Shown here in pieces: positions 28,991 to 38,800 of a DNA stretch of 64,000 nucleotides. Numbering within the stretch: the stretch's first letter is position 1; each line of letters begins with the position of its first letter. The stretch spans positions 62,001 to 126,000 of the forward strand of contig NZ_NUOT01000024.1 of NCBI RefSeq assembly GCF_002584535.1, read 5' to 3'. The DNA is from Bacillus cereus (GTDB lineage: Bacteria > Bacillota > Bacilli > Bacillales > Bacillaceae_G). The notes beneath the pieces are model-generated. The model was not told the DNA's origin and searched no databases. It saw only the letters and a program-made list of their open reading frames with translations. Both the position numbers and the translations under genes were made by a program.

Positions 28991-30157
28991 TTAAAAGTAT
29001 CTGTTAAGGTGACCAGAGAAGATTAGGAAACCGAAACATACGAAATGGAACGTAATTACAATTGCAAGGACATGCATGAATTTATTATTTGGCCAAAACT
29101 TATGCTTTTTGTTTTTTCGTTCAAAAATATCAAACAAAATAAACAGAGCTGCATGGTATAGGCCGTAAATAATGTATTGATATACATGTTCACCTAAAAT
29201 GTGCCATACGCCCATAATGAAAAAGTTTAAGAATGCGCCGATATATGAAATCGTATATCGATTTTTAATTAACTTTTTCTTTGTTGCAAAAAAGACAAAG
29301 CGCATATAAATAAAGTCACGGAACCAGAAAGATAGGCTCATGTGCCAACGGTTCCAGAAATCTTTAATGTTGCGACTGATGAACGGTTTATTAAAGTTTT
29401 CTGGCGTTTTAATACCCATCATATAACTTACACCGATTACGAATGCACTATAACCAGCAAAATCGAAGAATAGGTATAAACTATAACTATACATATAAAT
29501 AACATTAGATAAAAACGTATCTTGATTTGCAAATACTGCATCAACAAAATGCTTCTGTAGTAAATAAGCAATTATAAATTTATACAGAAACCCTTGGAAA
29601 ATACGGTTCATCCCTGTGTATAGTAATTGTTGATATTCTTCAGCACTTGGCGGTTTTTGAATATCCTTTTGGAATCTTCGATAACGATCGATAGGTCCAG
29701 TTGAGATAGCTGGGAAGAACAGAACGAATTCCCAGAAGTTAAAGAATGTGAATTCTTTAATTAAACCATCACGAACTTCAAACACCATTTGTACGGCCCT
29801 AAATGTCACATAAGACATACCAAGGAAAACAATGAACTTTAGTTCAGGTACGAATGGTGCGATTTTTGCTAACACTAGTGGCAAAATCGATAAAATAACA
29901 GCCATGCAAAACATGAACGTATTATTATTTTGTTTTCGTAATAGTAAATAGCCTTTAATCAGGATGTATTGCCAAATGATAAATACTGCCAACATCAACG
30001 CTTGCTTTGGTTTATCAGAGAAGATAATTGCAAGCATAACTAATGTTAGAACAGCATTATATTTGCGCAACATTTTACCTTTTAATCCAGCTATAATAGT
30101 AGGTATTAATAAAATGCCCACTATGGCGAAAAAATAAAATGATCCGTATGCGGTCAT
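28991..30157 (-). CDS. dltB: DltB, membrane-bound O-acyltransferase
   Basis: A 388-residue MBOAT protein with about a dozen membrane segments. It carries the family core [21 protein letters not shown] and the catalytic histidine region [14 protein letters not shown]. It passes D-alanine from DltC across the membrane. Its start overlaps the dltA stop codon (ATGA). Confidence 0.95.
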   Translation of the reverse strand: MTAYGSFYFFAIVGILLIPTIIAGLKGKMLRKYNAVLTLVMLAIIFSDKPKQALMLAVFIIWQYILIKGYLLLRKQNNNTFMFCMAVILSILPLVLAKIAPFVPELKFIVFLGMSYVTFRAVQMVFEVRDGLIKEFTFFNFWEFVLFFPAISTGPIDRYRRFQKDIQKPPSAEEYQQLLYTGMNRIFQGFLYKFIIAYLLQKHFVDAVFANQDTFLSNVIYMYSYSLYLFFDFAGYSAFVIGVSYMMGIKTPENFNKPFISRNIKDFWNRWHMSLSFWFRDFIYMRFVFFATKKKLIKNRYTISYIGAFLNFFIMGVWHILGEHVYQYIIYGLYHAALFILFDIFERKNKKHKFWPNNKFMHVLAIVITFHFVCFGFLIFSGHLNRYF

Positions 30158-31668
30158 GCTGTAACCTCACTCAATAATTTTTTGCGATCTACCTTTCCAT
30201 TTGGTGTCATTGGAATAGAAGATTGATACATGAATTTTCTTGGAATCATGTAATTTGGTAATCGCTCATTGAGTTCTTTTTTGATTGCAGATGTTAATTT
30301 GAATTCTTTTTCAAATGAATGCTCTCCTGGAACAACAACCGCTAATAAGTAATCGTATTTCTCACCTTTTTTAATGGGAATTACGACAGCTCCTTCTACA
30401 TAAGAGCAACCGCGAAGGTGATGTTCGATTTCTTCTAATTCCATTCGATAACCATGTAATTTAATTTGGAAATCAAGACGACCATTATAGAAAAGAAGAC
30501 CATTTTCTACATAGCCAGCATCACCTGTTTTGTAGGCACGTTCGCCATCAATAACCGTGAATGCTTTGTCTGTTAATTCAGGGCTTCCTAAATATCCAAC
30601 ACTTACGCTTGGACCAACGATTACGATTTCACCTTTCTCACCATCTGGCGCAATCGTACCATCTTCTTTCATAATAAGAATACGGCAATCAGATTTACAA
30701 TAGCCAACTGGAAGTGATTGATAGGCATCAACGACTTCTTGTGTAACATGAATACCTGTTACAGCTACAGTTGCTTCTGTTGGACCGTACGTATTCATAA
30801 TTGTTGCTTTTGGGAAACGTTCAATTAGTTTTCTTGCAACGTCATTTGATAATACTTCACCGCAGAATAAGAATGTTTTCATGTTTGGTAGCATACTTTC
30901 AGAGAAAGATGGCTCCATTAAACACATTTCTGCAAAAGATGGTGTGGATGTCCATACTTGTACATCAGATTGTTCTAAAGAAGCAAACAAGTCTTTTGGA
31001 CGTGCAATCATATCTTTATCAATTGCCCAAAGCGTACCACCTGTTACTAACGATGGATAAACATCCATCACAGATAAATCGAATGAGAAAGGTGCTTGGT
31101 TTAAGAAAACTTGCCCTGTTTGTAAGTTGAAATCTTCGACCGCCCATTTTGTAAAACTTACAAGACAATTATACGTAATTTGTACACCTTTTGGATTACC
31201 TGTGCTCCCTGAGGTGTAAATAATGTAGAAGTTTTCATCATCTTTTACCGCATGAGTAGGGTTTGGTGTTTCTCCTTTATGAGTAAAGAGAATATCTTTT
31301 AAGTCGTTTTCAGATATGATGCGAACTGGTAAATCAGTTACTGTTACTTCTACCGGTGATAGAAGTAATTTCGCACCAGAACTTTCAGCAATACGTTGTA
31401 CACGATCAGCTGGAATAGATAAATCTACTGGAATGTAAGCATGTCCAGCTTTGACACACCCTAAAAAGCTAGTGATCATCTCTGGCTGCATATGGCCATA
31501 AACCATAATTGGTGAGCGATCATCGGCATACTCAGAAGAAATCCAATGGGCTAGTGCATCGGAGTCTTCCTTTAATTGTCTGTACGTAATTTTCGCATCT
31601 CGCCAAACGAAAGCGGTTTGGTCTGGAGTTTCAACTGCCCACTTTTCGATTTGTTCTAATAACTTCAT
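30154..31668 (-). CDS. dltA: DltA, D-alanine--D-alanyl carrier protein ligase
   Basis: A 504-residue adenylating enzyme that activates D-alanine and loads it on DltC. ANL-superfamily motifs are clear: the P-loop [37 protein letters not shown] and the catalytic lysine in [13 protein letters not shown]. It starts 12 nt after dltX. Confidence 0.96.
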   Translation of the reverse strand: MKLLEQIEKWAVETPDQTAFVWRDAKITYRQLKEDSDALAHWISSEYADDRSPIMVYGHMQPEMITSFLGCVKAGHAYIPVDLSIPADRVQRIAESSGAKLLLSPVEVTVTDLPVRIISENDLKDILFTHKGETPNPTHAVKDDENFYIIYTSGSTGNPKGVQITYNCLVSFTKWAVEDFNLQTGQVFLNQAPFSFDLSVMDVYPSLVTGGTLWAIDKDMIARPKDLFASLEQSDVQVWTSTPSFAEMCLMEPSFSESMLPNMKTFLFCGEVLSNDVARKLIERFPKATIMNTYGPTEATVAVTGIHVTQEVVDAYQSLPVGYCKSDCRILIMKEDGTIAPDGEKGEIVIVGPSVSVGYLGSPELTDKAFTVIDGERAYKTGDAGYVENGLLFYNGRLDFQIKLHGYRMELEEIEHHLRGCSYVEGAVVIPIKKGEKYDYLLAVVVPGEHSFEKEFKLTSAIKKELNERLPNYMIPRKFMYQSSIPMTPNGKVDRKKLLSEVTA

Positions 31669-31680
31669 AACGTTCCCACC

Positions 31681-31827
31681 CTAAAATTCATTGTAAATAA
31701 ATGTGCTTGTGTTTGTATCATGGAAACCATACAACCAAAGCAAAGCAAATAAAATTGCAAGGTAATAAAAAGTTTTTGCAAACCATTGTGTGAGTGGTCG
31801 AGACCATATCTCTTTTAATCTTTCCAT
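31681..31827 (-). CDS. dltX: DltX, small membrane protein of the dlt operon
   Basis: A 48-residue protein with one membrane helix (WFAKTFYYLAILFALLWLYGF) and the conserved DltX C-terminus FIYNEF, thought to carry an acyl intermediate on the Tyr/Phe motif. Start at 31827 with GAGGGAAAG upstream. First gene of the dlt operon and often missed because of its size. Confidence 0.9.
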   Translation of the reverse strand: MERLKEIWSRPLTQWFAKTFYYLAILFALLWLYGFHDTNTSTFIYNEF

Positions 31828-32141
31828 GTCTTTCCCTCTCTTATGAAATAGTAACTGTATGTAGATATCATATCCTACATTGTTGTGAAAAAAACAAAAT
31901 TCCACATTTTAGGTAAATATAAGACAAAAAGGCTCTTTTTTGATAGTAGCACTAAATACTAAAAAAGAAAATCCCTAACTTAGCAATTATATTACATTCT
32001 ATATGAATTTGTAATGGATTTGTCTTTTTTTAAATAAGCAGGGAATAAATAAAGCGTTTTTATAAATGAAAATCTTACAAGAAAATTGAATTATCACAGT
32101 GAAATAAGAAATGTGAACAATAAAAAAGGAGGTCGTCAGGA
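31828..32141. other. Divergent gap holding the dlt promoter
   Basis: AT-rich, no gene seen. The dlt promoter must lie here on the minus strand; I see only a weak TATGAT (31867-31872 complement) and cannot assign a -35 with confidence. No terminator. Confidence 0.4.
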
Positions 32142-33320
32142 ATGGAGCATGTGAATAAAGGATGGCCGACATACGTGTCAGAGGAAAATATTATAAAGTG
32201 GCGGAGGCATCTTCACCAATTTCCTGAGCTATCATTCTATGAAGAAAAAACTTCACAATTTATATATGATACATTGTGTTCATTTTCAGCTTTCGAGGTG
32301 ACAAGACCGACGCCATATAGTGTGATGGCAAAGAAAAAAGGGCATAAGACTGGAAAAGTTGTAGCAATTCGTGCAGATATGGATGCATTGCCAATTCAGG
32401 AAGAGACGTATAAAGCATATGCATCACTTACTCCAGGAGTTATGCATGCATGTGGGCATGATGCCCATACTGCTATTTTATTAGGCACGGCAGAAGCACT
32501 AGGGAACATGGATGAGGAGTGGGAAGGAGAAATTCGCCTTTTATTTCAGCATGCTGAAGAAGTGTATCCTGGCGGGGGACAGGAAATGGTGAAAGCAGGT
32601 GTCATGAACGGGGTAGATTATATTATCGGTTTGCATGTTATGTCTGGATTAGAAACGGGAAAGATTGGGATTGTATATGGACCGATGATGGCTGCCCCCG
32701 ATGTATTTACAATAGAGGTAAAAGGAAGAGGAGGGCATGCTGCTAGGCCAGAAGAAACGGTAGATCCGATAGCAATTGGTGCACAAATTATTACAAATTT
32801 ACAGCATATTGTCTCTAGAAATACAGGCGCTTTTATGCAAAGAGTTGTTTCAATAACACAATTTCATGGGGGAACAGCGGATAATATTGTTCCTGATACA
32901 GCATATTTGATGGGAACAGTTCGCTCTTTCGATCAAGCATTGAGAAAAGAAGCAGAGGAGAGGATTGAGCAAATTGCTAAGGGAATTACAGAGGCACATG
33001 GTGCAACGTATACGTACGCATATCGTTATGGATATGACCCGGTAATCAATGATACGTTTATTACAAAAATAGTAGAAGAAAGCGCGATAGAGTTGTTTGG
33101 AAAAGAGAGAATTGTAAAACTTGCTCCTTCAATGGGAGGAGAAGATTTCTCTGCATATTTAAAAGAAGCACCAGGCTGCTTTATTAAATTAGGAACTGGA
33201 AATGAGAAAACAAACACTTGTTATCCCCACCATCATCCAAAATTTGATGTGGATGAATCAGCTTTAATTAGTGGGGCAGAGCTATTTTTACGGGCGACAA
33301 TGAATTTACTAAAAGCTTAA
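32142..33320 (+). CDS. M20-family N-acyl-L-amino acid amidohydrolase
   Basis: A 392-residue metalloamidase of the M20D group. Metal ligands are in MHACGHDAHTAIL, FQHAEEVYPGGGQEM and the late MGGEDFSAYL. These enzymes remove acyl groups from N-acyl amino acids or related conjugates; the exact substrate is not shown. ATG after AAGGAGG. It is monocistronic with its own terminator. Confidence 0.9.
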   Translation: MEHVNKGWPTYVSEENIIKWRRHLHQFPELSFYEEKTSQFIYDTLCSFSAFEVTRPTPYSVMAKKKGHKTGKVVAIRADMDALPIQEETYKAYASLTPGVMHACGHDAHTAILLGTAEALGNMDEEWEGEIRLLFQHAEEVYPGGGQEMVKAGVMNGVDYIIGLHVMSGLETGKIGIVYGPMMAAPDVFTIEVKGRGGHAARPEETVDPIAIGAQIITNLQHIVSRNTGAFMQRVVSITQFHGGTADNIVPDTAYLMGTVRSFDQALRKEAEERIEQIAKGITEAHGATYTYAYRYGYDPVINDTFITKIVEESAIELFGKERIVKLAPSMGGEDFSAYLKEAPGCFIKLGTGNEKTNTCYPHHHPKFDVDESALISGAELFLRATMNLLKA

Positions 33321-33332
33321 AAATAAAAAAGG

Positions 33333-33368
33333 GCAACTGCAATTACTGCAGTTGCTTCTATTTCTTTC
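33333..33368 (+). terminator. Rho-independent terminator
   Basis: GCAACTGCA (33333-33341) and TGCAGTTGC (33347-33355) pair perfectly, followed by TTCTATTTCTTT. Confidence 0.75.
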
Positions 33369-33511
33369 CGTTAGAGAGGGCTGAGAAAGAACTATGCTCA
33401 TTTATAGTATATGAACTGTTACCGGACAAGCTTGTACTTTTTCATTATTTTTTCAAAAAAAACATTGACTTTGATAATCTTTTTCAATTAATCTAAATGC
33501 ATAGTTGAAAT

Positions 33512-33526
33512 TGATAATTATTATCA
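33512..33526. promoter_or_regulatory. Fur box upstream of the flavodoxin gene
   Basis: TGATAATTATTATCA is a perfect 7-1-7 palindrome identical to the Bacillus Fur consensus TGATAAT-N-ATTATCA. A single TGATAAT heptamer also occurs at 33472. The gene should be derepressed on iron limitation. Downstream at 33547-33618 is a 23-codon ORF (MDERNEIIFRFRQWEMKDKD...) with only a weak ribosome site; I do not call it. Confidence 0.85.
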
Positions 33527-33700
33527 ATTAATTAACAGGCGGTAGAATGGATGAGAGAAATGAAATAATATTCCGCTTTCGACAATGGGAAATGAAAGAT
33601 AAAGATATAGTATGGTAACGGCGAATAATCCGTGCTGAATATGTAGATGAGAAAAACAAATAACACAGAAAAAATAGATATAATCAAGGGAGAGAGCCAG

Positions 33701-34147
33701 TTGGGTAAATGTGTAATGATTTTTGCAAGTATGAGTGGAAATACAGAGGAAATGGCTGATCATATAGCTGGAGCCATTCGGGAAACAGGAAATGAAATCG
33801 AAGTCATTGACATTATGACGACGCCAGAGGCTTTTATATTAGAAGAATATGATGGAATTATTTTAGGAGCATACACGTGGGGAGACGGTGAACTTCCTGA
33901 TGATTTCTTAGATTTTTATGATGAAATGGAAGAAATTTATTTAACTGGTAAAAAAGCAGCGGTATTTGGATCTTGTGACTCTGCTTATCCGAAATACGGA
34001 GCAGCTGTTGACATTTTAGAAGAAAAATTACGAGAGCGCGGTGCTGAAGTTGTAATGGAAGGGCTAAAAATAGAATTAACGCCAGAAGATGAGGATGTAG
34101 AGAAATGTCTTCAGTTTGGTGCTGAATTCATAAAACACCTTTCTTAA
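33701..34147 (+). CDS. Flavodoxin
   Basis: A 148-residue FMN electron carrier. The phosphate loop is FASMSGNTEEMAD, the first FMN-stacking loop is LGAYTWGDGELPDDF and the second is FGSCDSAYPKYGAAV. I choose the TTG at 33701, since GGGAGAGAG lies just before it; the open frame extends upstream to 33647 without a ribosome site. The Fur box about 175 bp upstream suggests it replaces ferredoxin under iron starvation. Confidence 0.9.
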   Translation: MGKCVMIFASMSGNTEEMADHIAGAIRETGNEIEVIDIMTTPEAFILEEYDGIILGAYTWGDGELPDDFLDFYDEMEEIYLTGKKAAVFGSCDSAYPKYGAAVDILEEKLRERGAEVVMEGLKIELTPEDEDVEKCLQFGAEFIKHLS

Positions 34148-34170
34148 TGGCGAGAGGGAGATGAAGATGG

Positions 34171-34943
34171 GTGCAGGGGAAAATATCAATTAAAACGATG
34201 GCAGATTATCATTTATATGATTTTATGCGTTGTCCGCATAAGTTTTATTTTCGCCATATAAAAAGAAGAGAACCTTCTTCATTTGAATGGCAACAAATGG
34301 TTCAAGCGATTGTAAATCAAATTATTATTGATTACTACACATCACCCGTAGAAAAACAAACAACAATGCTTCTGTTAGAACGATTAGAGAGACATTGGGG
34401 GAATGTGCGTATTGATATGTTCTCTTCTAAAGCGGAATATTATATTGTTCTCGCAAAGTTAACGGACCATTTACTACAGTTTGTGAAGAATGACGCAAGT
34501 AAAATACCACCTTTATTTTTATATGAGAAGTTACAAACCTATATGGAAGAGCTAGGGGTGCATATTTCATTAACGTTTGAAGTGGGGGAATGGTCTACAA
34601 AATCGTTTGTAATTAAAAAGTATGTTGTTGATGCAAATGAAGAGATGCTAGCTCTTTTTCAAAAGCTTACAGCAGTGTTTAGTTACAAAGCTTTTGGAAT
34701 TCTTGCTGAAAGAATTGAAATTGTTAATTTAATAGAAGGAACTAGGTATGAATATGTTCCAAAAGAGAGAGAGATTGTGGACGGAATGAAGGATTTATAT
34801 AGAATGAAAGAGATGTTACAGCAACCGGACTGTACACAGAACGTACAGTTCGTTCTGAATGTATTGGATGTACCTTTCGTAATGAATGTAAAGTAGACGA
34901 GGTACAACATCTACCAGTTCGAAAAAATTCTATATTTCATTAA
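34171..34943 (+). pseudogene. Frameshifted Fe-S nuclease-like (PD-(D/E)XK/AddB-Cas4-like) gene
   Basis: The GTG-started frame encodes 241 residues, beginning with DFMRCPHKFYFRHIKRR, the N-terminal Cys (C21) segment seen in AddB/Cas4-type Fe-S nucleases, and ending in an unlikely NVLDVPFVMNVK. From 34857 another frame reads ECIGCTFRNECKVDEV and on to TAA at 34943. That is C-x2-C-x5-C, exactly the C-terminal cysteine spacing of the AddB 4Fe-4S cluster. One missing nucleotide near 34850 would join them (CAG TTT CGT TCT GAA TGT). The nuclease residues themselves are not obvious to me, so the activity is uncertain. Confidence 0.65.
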
Positions 34944-34972
34944 AAAAGGGTGCAAAATTGTATCCCTTTTTT
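34942..34972 (+). terminator. Rho-independent terminator
   Basis: AAAAAAGGGTGCAA pairs with TTGTATCCCTTTTTT with one G-U pair and a tiny loop. It starts at the stop codon of the alternative frame, not that of the 241-codon frame, which supports the longer original reading. Confidence 0.8.
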
Positions 34973-34981
34973 GTTATTGAC

Positions 34982-34997
34982 ATGAAAAGCTTTTCAT
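34982..34997. promoter_or_regulatory. 16-bp palindrome after a TTGACA -35
   Basis: ATGAAAAGCTTTTCAT is perfectly palindromic and begins at the last base of TTGACA (34977-34982). I see no good -10 at the right distance, so a promoter is only possible; the palindrome could be an operator for the small gene at 35045. Confidence 0.4.
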
Positions 34998-35044
34998 CAT
35001 TTACGGTATAGATGTAGGGGAACTTGTGAAGGGAGAAATGATCA

Positions 35045-35218
35045 ATGAAAAATGAAGCGAGAGTATTTCAGTGGTTACAAGAACAACAGGCTCCTTTTTG
35101 GATCCAATTGCAGATTTTGCAGGCGTTTCAAATGTATAAATTAATTATAGAAATGGATAAAAAATTAATAATCTATGAGGAAAAGGCGAATAGAGAAAGA
35201 AATGAATTTATTCCCTAA
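35045..35218 (+). CDS. Small hypothetical protein (57 aa)
   Basis: ATG with GAAGGGAGAA upstream. The product starts MKNEARVFQWLQEQQAPFWI and is helical and charged with no membrane segment. Its last four bases overlap the end of the convergent phosphotransferase gene. Not recognised. Confidence 0.55.
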   Translation: MKNEARVFQWLQEQQAPFWIQLQILQAFQMYKLIIEMDKKLIIYEEKANRERNEFIP

Positions 35219-36111
35219 AGTATAGTTTGTAAATGTCTTCGATTTTTCTGTACCTCTTGTTCATTATTTGTTTCAAAGCTGTAAACAAGGTTATGGAGTA
35301 ATGGGCTATATTGATAAAATTGCATGACACGCCTAAAGAAAGTTGAATCATGGTGGGGAGTGAGAGCACAGTATTGTTTATAGATGTCATTTGTAAATTT
35401 ACTACCAAAATCACTATATAATCCAGCAAAGTCAAAGGCAGGATCTCCAATTTGAGCATCACCAAAATCGATAATACCAGCAATGCTTCTTTTCTCCTCA
35501 TCAAATAAAATGTGATGATGTGTAAAGTCAGCATGGATCATTGCTTTTTGGAAATCAGATGCATGCATAAGTTCAAAAAAATCTTCAAATAAACAATCAA
35601 AAGCTTTTCTTTCTAACGATGTAAGCGTGTGTGCAAGATAATCGTGTAATTTCGTTTGAATCTCTCGCCAATATGAGATAGGCTTCTCGATATCAAACTC
35701 CCATTTTATAGCATGTTCTATTGGGATAGTATGTAAAGAAGCAAGAAAGGTAGCAAGTTGTGTGATTACTGTTTCACGTTCTTTTACAGTTAATCTTTCT
35801 ATTGTTTTTACTGTTAGTGGTTCTCCGTGAATGAGTTTATAGTAACTACAAAATGGAATTAAATCTGATTTGTTTTTATATAAAACATGGTAGTTAGGAA
35901 CTTCTACCTCTTGTAATGATTGAGAAAGTCTCTTGCACAGCTCTTTTTCGCAAGGTATTCGCCATGCATACTGGGGATTACGTGGAAAACGAAAGAGCCA
36001 TTCCTTGTTAATGATAATGGCTACATTATCCCAGCCATTATCATTTTGTTCATAAGAGTGTATGGTGATACTTGGTAGCGCTTGTTCTATATGTGTCCTG
36101 TAAGAGTACAT
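35215..36111 (-). CDS. Aminoglycoside phosphotransferase-family kinase
   Basis: A 298-residue APH/choline-kinase-like enzyme. The catalytic loop is IHADFTHHHILFD (H-x-D-x4-H variant of HGDxxxxN) and the metal motif is GIIDFGDAQIGDPAFDF. Such chromosomal Bacillus enzymes phosphorylate an aminoglycoside, a sugar or another small alcohol; resistance cannot be inferred from this sequence. Note that the usual Asn of the catalytic loop is replaced by His. Confidence 0.83.
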   Translation of the reverse strand: MYSYRTHIEQALPSITIHSYEQNDNGWDNVAIIINKEWLFRFPRNPQYAWRIPCEKELCKRLSQSLQEVEVPNYHVLYKNKSDLIPFCSYYKLIHGEPLTVKTIERLTVKERETVITQLATFLASLHTIPIEHAIKWEFDIEKPISYWREIQTKLHDYLAHTLTSLERKAFDCLFEDFFELMHASDFQKAMIHADFTHHHILFDEEKRSIAGIIDFGDAQIGDPAFDFAGLYSDFGSKFTNDIYKQYCALTPHHDSTFFRRVMQFYQYSPLLHNLVYSFETNNEQEVQKNRRHLQTIL

Positions 36112-36216
36112 ATAACTTTCCTCATTTCTCTCCTTGATTCGTTCGTTTTATTTTATAATAACAGAATTTTCTTTCTTTGTGATAAGATAATATAAATGAT
36201 GGAATAGAGAGGGTAA

Positions 36217-36738
36217 ATGATGCGAAAGAAAAACAAAAAGATGGCAATGTGGATATTGTTCGTTTGTGTTTTGTTTTTAGGAATGTATAAAATTCAAGCT
36301 TTTGCGAAATTTAAGCAGAAAAGTGAGTATCAGATATCTGAGGAATTAAAGGGAAAAGAAGTAAAACAGCTAACTTTTGATGAAAAGAAAAAAATCGGTG
36401 AGTATTTTATTACAGCACAATTATCTGTTTTTGAGATTCAGGATAAAGAGGAGATAAAAAAGATAGGGATGGAAATATTTTCGGAAGATCATATAGAGAG
36501 CGGTTATGGACAATTAATAAGAAATTATTATCCAAATCGTTTTCATACTTTAGAGTATAAATTTTCTAATGAAGAAATATGTGAAGAATCTGATGAAAGT
36601 TTTACTTACTGTGCCATAGCTTATGTTTCAGGTATTGAGAATGGTAAGAGAGATGAAATGAGTTTAAACTATGAAATGAAGATTGTAAAAGAGAAGCATA
36701 CATTCAAGATCGCAGAGCAGCGGCAATATGTAGAATGA
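36217..36738 (+). CDS. Hypothetical protein with N-terminal membrane anchor (173 aa)
   Basis: A lysine-rich start is followed by one hydrophobic helix (MWILFVCVLFLGMYKIQAF, about residues 11-29), then a charged external domain with two cysteines in IPNEEICEES- and FTYCAIAYV-like context that could form a disulfide. No family recognised. It is followed directly by its own terminator. Confidence 0.6.
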   Translation: MMRKKNKKMAMWILFVCVLFLGMYKIQAFAKFKQKSEYQISEELKGKEVKQLTFDEKKKIGEYFITAQLSVFEIQDKEEIKKIGMEIFSEDHIESGYGQLIRNYYPNRFHTLEYKFSNEEICEESDESFTYCAIAYVSGIENGKRDEMSLNYEMKIVKEKHTFKIAEQRQYVE

Positions 36739-36773
36739 AACATCCTCAGAAACTGAGGATGTTTTCGGTTTTT
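36738..36773 (+). terminator. Rho-independent terminator
   Basis: AAACATCCTCAG (36738-36749) and CTGAGGATGTTT (36753-36764) pair perfectly; T-rich tail. Confidence 0.88.
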
Positions 36774-36826
36774 ACAGTATTCTAAAAGAAGTCTCTTTCC
36801 TTAAACACTTGCAAGAAAGGGGACAT

Positions 36827-36976
36827 TCATAGGTTCTCGTTTTGTTGTCCAATTTCTTTTTTGGCGATTTCTAGATTGCCTTGTTCGACTTGCTTATGCG
36901 CATTTACAGAATCACCAGCATAACCTTTTTGTGTTTTTACAACTCTTTTAGAGAAAGTTGGGGATTGCTTTGTCAT
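36827..36976 (-). CDS. Small hydrophilic hypothetical protein (49 aa)
   Basis: The ATG at 36976 has GGGAGAAC upstream. The product MTKQSPTFSKRVVKTQKGYA... is lysine- and glutamine-rich without a membrane segment. It lies 18 nt after the next upstream small gene (36995-37174), likely one transcript. Composition recalls small spore or stress proteins, but I cannot assign it. Confidence 0.6.
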   Translation of the reverse strand: MTKQSPTFSKRVVKTQKGYAGDSVNAHKQVEQGNLEIAKKEIGQQNENL

Positions 36977-36994
36977 AATATAGTTCTCCCTTCA

Positions 36995-37174
36995 TTAAAA
37001 GTAGACAAAAATAATAAGTACAAGTAATATTGCTCCGAAAATACCAATTCCAATTAAAAACGAAGTGGAAGTGTTTTTATATTGAGATGGCTCATGAATA
37101 TCTTGCCTATATCCAGGTGAGATTTCAGGAGCAAATTCTTCATCATAGAGCTGCTGTTTTTTCTTTTCATCCAT
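36995..37174 (-). CDS. Small C-tail membrane protein (59 aa)
   Basis: The ATG at 37174 has AAAGGTG upstream. A charged N-terminal half (MDEKKKQQLYDEEFAPEISP) is followed by one strongly hydrophobic helix (FLIGIGIFGAILLVLIIFVYF) at the C-terminus, so it is probably a tail-anchored membrane protein. No family recognised. Confidence 0.65.
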   Translation of the reverse strand: MDEKKKQQLYDEEFAPEISPGYRQDIHEPSQYKNTSTSFLIGIGIFGAILLVLIIFVYF

Positions 37175-37232
37175 AGATTTACACCTTTCTTTTTCATTAT
37201 GTTACACGTTTAAAGAGGAACTATGCATGATG

Positions 37233-37262
37233 AAAAAAGTCGCTACGATTAGCGACTTTTTT
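37233..37262. terminator. Bidirectional terminator at the MATE gene end
   Basis: AAAAAAGTCGCTA and TAGCGACTTTTTT pair around CGAT. The MATE stop codon lies within the hairpin. Confidence 0.85.
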
Positions 37263-38607
37263 GTGAGGTATATTTACGTTGTACTTGAAAGAGACGAACA
37301 AGAAGAAAGGTAGCGCCAAATGCTAGCCCTATAATAAGACCAATCCAATAACCTTTAGCTGCCCAAGAGGTATAGGTTGCTAATATATAACCGAGTGGCA
37401 GACCGATGATCCAGTAGGCAATTAGTGTCATTATTAAAGCAACATTTACATCTTTATAACCACGGAGAGCACCTTGCACGGGAGTAGCGATTGCATCGGA
37501 AATTTGAAATAAAATCGCAAAAATAAGGAACTCTTTTGCTAAATCATGAACAGCAATATCTGTTGTATAAATAGATGCAATTTGATCGTCAAAGAAAAAG
37601 AGTAGAATAGAATATAATAAGGCAAAAGTGAGCGCCAAACTAATTCCGATAAAACTGTATTGCTTTGCATTTTCAGAGCGGTTTGCTCCAACTTCAAAGC
37701 CAACTGTAATTGTTAGGGCCATCGCTAAACTTAAAGGTGTCATATATAGAAGCGAAGCAAAGTTCATCGCCGCTTGATGTGCAGCAATTGTTGTTGTACT
37801 AAAATTACTCATCATAAGTGTAACGGCGGCGAAAATGCTCGTTTCAAAAAAGATGGCAAACCCGATAGGTACTCCAAGCTTTAATAATTCTTTCCAACTT
37901 GAAAGAGAAAGGCGGTATAAGCGCCTAAAGATACCGAAAGATGTAAATGGTTCTTTCGTACTGATAATAATAATGGTAATAAATAAAATGCACCAATATG
38001 TTGCGGTAGAAGCAATTGCTGCACCAACGCCTCCTAGTTTCGGAAAGCCAAAATTCCCAAAAATAAATACATAATTTAAAATGACGTTAATCGGTAAGGA
38101 AAGTAATGTAATCATCATCGTTGTACGTGTTTTCCCTAATGCATCAATAAATCCACGCAATACAGTATAGACAAATAAAGGAATAATACCAATTGCAATA
38201 ATACTTAAAAATTGAGAAGCGATGTGTTCAACCGGCGGTTCTAAATGCATGCCTTTTAAAATGGGTGAAACGGCAAAGAAGCCGATGAGAATAACGAGTA
38301 AACTTACTCCAATTGCTAAATATACGGCTTGTATTACGATATGAGGAACAGCTTTTTTTTGTTTTGAGCCAACAAGCTGAGCAATAATAGGAGTAGTAGC
38401 CATTAAGATTCCTGTTAGTCCAGTACTAATCGGAATCCATACGCTTGTTCCAATTGCAACCCCGGCTAAATCAGTAGCGCTTGCGTGTCCGGACATTGTA
38501 GTATCAAAAAAGCTCATTGCAAATAAAGACATTTGCGTTATAAAAATTGGGAAAAATAGTAATACAAATTGTTTTATTTTTTGTAAGAATGAATGTGTTT
38601 CTTTCAT
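37249..38607 (-). CDS. MATE family efflux transporter
   Basis: A 452-residue antiporter with 12 predicted membrane helices in two similar halves. N-terminal features such as [23 protein letters not shown] and the later [16 protein letters not shown] in the second half are typical of NorM-like MATE proteins, which export cationic drugs with Na+ or H+. Substrates are unknown. A separate region of about 190 bp separates it from the divergent uppP. Confidence 0.92.
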   Translation of the reverse strand: MKETHSFLQKIKQFVLLFFPIFITQMSLFAMSFFDTTMSGHASATDLAGVAIGTSVWIPISTGLTGILMATTPIIAQLVGSKQKKAVPHIVIQAVYLAIGVSLLVILIGFFAVSPILKGMHLEPPVEHIASQFLSIIAIGIIPLFVYTVLRGFIDALGKTRTTMMITLLSLPINVILNYVFIFGNFGFPKLGGVGAAIASTATYWCILFITIIIISTKEPFTSFGIFRRLYRLSLSSWKELLKLGVPIGFAIFFETSIFAAVTLMMSNFSTTTIAAHQAAMNFASLLYMTPLSLAMALTITVGFEVGANRSENAKQYSFIGISLALTFALLYSILLFFFDDQIASIYTTDIAVHDLAKEFLIFAILFQISDAIATPVQGALRGYKDVNVALIMTLIAYWIIGLPLGYILATYTSWAAKGYWIGLIIGLAFGATFLLVRLFQVQRKYTSQKSR

Positions 38608-38800
38608 AAAAGCTCCTTTCTACGCGAGACCAAACTCTTTCTATCATACAATTTAATAAGAAAATAGAAAAGAAATACACATATGTGAACGTATTGTTAT
38701 ATTTTGAACGGTTGAAAAAAAAGATGCACTTTGAAAATAGATGAGGTATTATGATAAGGTGTGAAAAAAGTATATATAAGGTATTAAGGAGGCACTATCC

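Noticed and set aside
33547-33618. A 23-codon ORF between the Fur box and flavodoxin
   Set aside because: The ribosome site is weak and there is no sign of conserved coding; it is noted only in the Fur-box entry.
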